Part shown: positions 60,562 to 64,000 of the stretch, in pieces | Position numbering within the stretch: position 1 is the first letter of the stretch | Layout: every line of letters begins with the position of its first letter | Assembly: GCF_000203815.1 (NCBI RefSeq) | Contig: NW_004457735.1 | Location: forward strand, 1,302,001-1,366,000 | DNA length: 64,000 bases | Source: Cavenderia fasciculata | Taxonomy: Eukaryota; Evosea; Eumycetozoa; Acytosteliales; Cavenderiaceae | Direction: 5' to 3' | Translations under genes and position numbers: made by a program | The notes under the pieces: generated by a model | What the model was told of the DNA's origin: nothing | Databases searched by the model: none | The model's input: the letters and a program-made list of their open reading frames with translations, nothing else

Positions 60562-62299
60562 TCAACAACAAGTACCAACCTATGGTTATGGAAATATTGG
60601 GGTTTACAATAATGGTGGAAATAATAATTATCAATTAGGAGGAGGAAACAATAATAATAATAACAATAACAATCATCTTCATAATAATCAATACAATAAT
60701 AACAATAATAATAATAATAATAATAATAATCAAATGTCATCACCAACACATCATCCAAATAATATTAATGCATCGGTATTGTTAAGAGGGTTGCCATGGG
60801 GAGTTAGCGAAGATGCAGTGCGTGAATTCTTCCAGCCGCTAGACGTTTCTTTCATTGACATCTTTTACAATTCCAATGGCAAGCAAACCGGAGATGCTAG
60901 TGTTGAGTTTGCCACCGAGGAGGATGCAAACCTGTCGCTTGATCGTCACAAGCAAATGATGGGAACCAGATACATTGAGGTTATTTCTCGACGCAAGCAC
61001 CCACCTCCACCACCTCCACCATCCCCTTCACAGTTGCAACTGCAATCATCGTCGGGTCAAAACTCTGGCTCTGCCTCTGGTGGCTCTTCAAATACTACCA
61101 CTTCTAATGGAAAGGTATTAAAGTTGAGAGGACTACCATTCTCCATCTCTACCATGGACATTAGAAAGTTTTTGAATGGCTATCCCATCAAAAGCAACAA
61201 CATTCTCATGACGATGAATGATGAAGGTAGATTCAGTGGAGAGGCATATGTAGAGTTCCAAACCTCTGATATTGCTCAAGCTGCCCTTTCAAACCTCCAA
61301 AACAAAACAATGATGTCTCGTTACATTGAATTCTTTACTTGTGATAGATTCATTCATTTCCATTCTGATCATCAAAATATAAATAATAATAATCATCAAA
61401 ATAATAATAATCATCATCACAATTCAAGTTATCATGGTCAACAACAACAACAACATCATCAACAACAATATAATAATCATTCTCAACGTGATAACCATTA
61501 TAATAATAATAATAATCAAATGAGTCATCATAATAACAATAACAATAATAATAATAATATGATGGGAGGAGGGGATTATTTTAATCAAAACAATAGTAAT
61601 AATAATAATTACCATCCATATATGGATAATAATAATCACGGAGGTGGAGGATATCACCAAAACAATAACATGGGAGGAAATAATCACAATAGTCACAATA
61701 GTCATCATCACGGAGGTCACCATCACAGTGGAGGTAGTAGTAGTGGATCAACCATCAAAAAAACAAAGCCATATGGAAGTAAACCTTATCAAAACAGCAA
61801 ACAACAACAACCATCAAATGGTGGTGGTGGGGGTGTCGTTGCCAACATTGGAGGAGGTCCACAACACAAGGCCGATACAGTTAAATTGAGAGGTTTGCCA
61901 TTCACAACCACCGAGAGTGATATATCTACATTCTTTAATGGGTTGGACATTGTGCAGGGAGGAATCAAAATTGTATATCAAAGGGATAGACCAATGGGAA
62001 TAGCATATGTAACGTTTACAAACTCTGATGACTATCATCAAGCACTCTCTAGAAACAATCAACACTTGGGTCCAAGATACATTGAGGTATTCCCAAGCAC
62101 CTCTAAAAGTGGTGAAAAAAAGAGAGGAGGTGCAGGAGCAGGAGGAGGTGAACAAACCAGCAGCAGAGACAACCAATCATCAAATGATTCAAACGAAGCA
62201 AATGCAATTGCACTTGTCAAATCAATAGGTAACAACACAACATCACCAACAACTACAACAAAAAAAGATGATGAATCAAATGAATCCAACCAACAATAA
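59198..62299 (+). CDS. ESRP/Fusilli-like RNA-binding protein: exonuclease-like domain plus three qRRMs
   Basis: Exons 59198-59527, 59633-59721, 59801-59919 and 60018-62299 give 939 residues. An N-terminal ~220-residue region (ELEWIVIDVDKQFAIEKRNL to QIVLRLLKQGHYF) resembles a DEDD/DnaQ-type exonuclease fold. Three quasi-RRMs follow: SVLLRGLPWGVSEDAVREFF, VLKLRGLPFSISTMDIRKFL and TVKLRGLPFTTTESDISTFF, each ending RYIEV/F. RGLPW/F plus RYIE is the mark of the hnRNP F/H-GRSF1-ESRP family, which binds G-rich RNA and steers splicing. Asn/Gln/His/Gly-rich linkers separate the domains. The N-terminal domain plus three qRRMs is the ESRP layout. The exonuclease carboxylates are not all evident, so that domain may be inactive. 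Confidence 0.8.
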
Positions 62300-62381
62300 C
62301 AACAATCCAGAAGGCTTATTTATTAAATTGAACCATAAAATAAAATTTATATAAATTATTTCAATCAACAACAATTCTATT

Positions 62382-63796
62382 CTATTTATTATTTTTATTT
62401 TGTTGTTGATATAAAGAATCTATAATCTTTGTTGATCCATCTTCATATTTATGTTGAAGTCTCTTCTTTTTTTTACCAGATGATTCTCTTTCAGCTATTT
62501 GTTTTTTGTTATTCTTTGCTCTTTCTTTTTGATAATGGCTATACATTTCCTCTATTTTAGCTTTTGATTTTTTTGGATGTGCAGAGGTTATTGCTTGTAA
62601 TAATTTCTTGTATACTATACCTTCTGGTGATATAAAAGTTCTTTGTTTTATAGTCCAATCATTTCCTAATATTTCTTTTAATAATTCTATAATAGAATAA
62701 TTATAATATTAATAACAATTATAATTTATAGGCGTGTTTATAAACAACATACCTTCTCTATAAGTATTGACTTGACCATCTTTGTTTTCTGATGTCGGTG
62801 GTAAATTGGTCATTGGTACAAGATATTGTACTCTTGGTATTGCTTTTTCTAAAGATGATTTAAATCTTGTATTAAAAAAAAAAAGGTTAGATAGATGAAT
62901 GATGGAATAGCTATTATTATTAATAATGCTTGAATATTTAATATCTACCCTGATATATTAGTTAAAGATTTAGCAGCTTTAATAAGATCATCAATTTGAA
63001 TTGGTTGATTACTTTTACCTCCTGGTAGTGATTCAGCCACTTCATTATTGTAGAATAAAGAGTCCAATAATTGTGTCAACATATCGGTTGACATCATTGA
63101 TAATACTGTCAACATTTGAGGTGTTAATGTTTCTTCTTCTTGTTGTTGTTGCTTTTGTTGTTGGTTCACTCCATTTGATGATTGTTTACAAGCCCAAAGA
63201 TATCTAATCTCTTCCTCTAAAAGATCAATATATTGATCTGAAAAGTTGTCAGGCAAGACTTTATGTGAATGATAAGATTGACCATATCTTTTATCATAGT
63301 AAGGCCATCTAGATGGTAACTTGAATTGTTGATTGAAAATGATAGTTGATTCGCCAATGACCCGGTTTATGTCGTTTTCTTCAAATTTCTCTGGTTGTTC
63401 TTGTTCATCTTCTTCGTATGAACCAGTAGTAGCAATGATTGCACCAGACTGATCTCTATTATTATCTTCTTTGTTTGTTTCTTTTGATGATCGAGGTATG
63501 TATTTATAGGTATACCTATATTGTTTCAAATTGGTGTCTACAATAGTAGTAGGAGGTTCCATGATTGTTTTTGTTTTCTTTTTTTGTTGTTGTTGAGGAC
63601 GAGCAATTGATTCATCGTATTCATCAAATGAGTCTATCGATGGTAATCTCTTTTTCTTTGGTGTTGTTGGTTTTTGAGTTGTAGATGTAGTAGAAGTAGT
63701 CGATGTAGATGTAGTTGAAGTAGTTGATGTTACATCATTGCCATCATAATCTATCTGTTCTTCGATATGAGATCCTAACTTGTCCCAAAATGACAT
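62382..63796 (-). CDS. unrecognised basic protein, three exons
   Basis: Minus-strand exons 63796-62949, 62865-62753 and 62686-62382 join in frame (phases 2 and 1) to 421 residues, starting MSFWDKLGSHIEEQIDYDGN. The frame stays open upstream but has no ATG there. A Ser/Thr/Lys-rich linker gives way to conserved-looking segments: PSRWPYYDKRYGQSYHSHKV, FSDQYIDLLEEEIRYLWACK, TPQMLTVLSMMSTDMLTQLL. The C-terminus is very basic and helical (HPKKSKAKIEEMYSHYQKER, GKKKKRLQHKYED). This suggests a nuclear protein binding DNA, RNA or chromatin. I cannot name the family. It converges on the ESRP-like gene with 82 bp between stops. Confidence 0.75.
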
Positions 63797-64000
63797 GTCT
63801 ATCACATCTAATATAACAATGACGATCGATTTTGCAATATGTGATTGGTTATACAAAGCTTTGTCGTCTGACCATTTGCATAAATTAAATTAATTAAAGT
63901 TTTTTAATATTATTACCCTTCCTTTAATTTCAGTTGGTAAGCCTGACTGTTATTAAATTACTTTTCAGAGTACTCTGAGGACTATTCAAAGTATTGGATG

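Noticed and set aside
61424-61726. 100-codon Ile/Val-rich ORF
   Set aside because: Antisense of the Asn/His repeats in the ESRP-like gene.

Overview
The window is nuclear DNA from a dictyostelid social amoeba. The signs are AT-rich intergenic DNA, short AT-rich GT/AG introns (about 60-200 bp), poly-Asn and poly-Gln tracts encoded by AAT/CAA runs, closely packed genes on both strands, and family content typical of dictyostelids (a c-di-GMP synthase, a helicase-RdRP, WASH, a ComC/Tgr-like surface protein). Coding GC looks higher than in Dictyostelium discoideum, so another dictyostelid is more likely; I cannot name the species. I saw no rRNA, tRNA, CRISPR array or intact transposon.

Layout. 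0-9 kb: a large ComC/Tgr-like membrane protein with an EGF module, then a protein with the order Sel1, kinase, Sel1, pseudokinase. 9-15 kb: a PH-domain protein on the minus strand, a relic-like coding fragment, and a small two-exon twin-CX9C (MIC19-like) gene. 15-22 kb: gene-poor DNA, a poly-Gln protein, an unrecognised ORF with a broken 5' flank, and a diguanylate cyclase (DgcA-like) on the minus strand. 22-29 kb: an unknown three-exon gene, a flavin amine oxidase and a long-chain alcohol oxidase converging tail to tail. 29-35 kb: a NEK kinase, prefoldin subunit 6 and aspartyl aminopeptidase.

35.4-44.0 kb: the centrepiece, a nine-exon gene whose exons join in frame into about 2,645 residues. 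It carries an N-terminal CxxC/CxxC module resembling the RIG-I C-terminal domain, a Dicer/RIG-I type helicase, a cellular RNA-dependent RNA polymerase, a Cid1-type nucleotidyltransferase, and about 525 residues I do not recognise. In fission yeast the helicase (Hrr1), RdRP (Rdp1) and nucleotidyltransferase (Cid12) are three separate proteins of one RNAi complex (RDRC). Here all three appear to be one polypeptide.

45.8-64 kb: a Ras GTPase followed by a hairpin cluster, a papain-like protein with membrane segments, a glomulin/ALF4-like protein, WASH1, RFC5, the GPI mannosyltransferase PIGB, an akirin, an ESRP/Fusilli-like RNA-binding protein and an unknown basic protein.

Exon joins were worked out by hand from GT/AG sites and reading phase. 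Domain names rest on motif recognition and not on any search.
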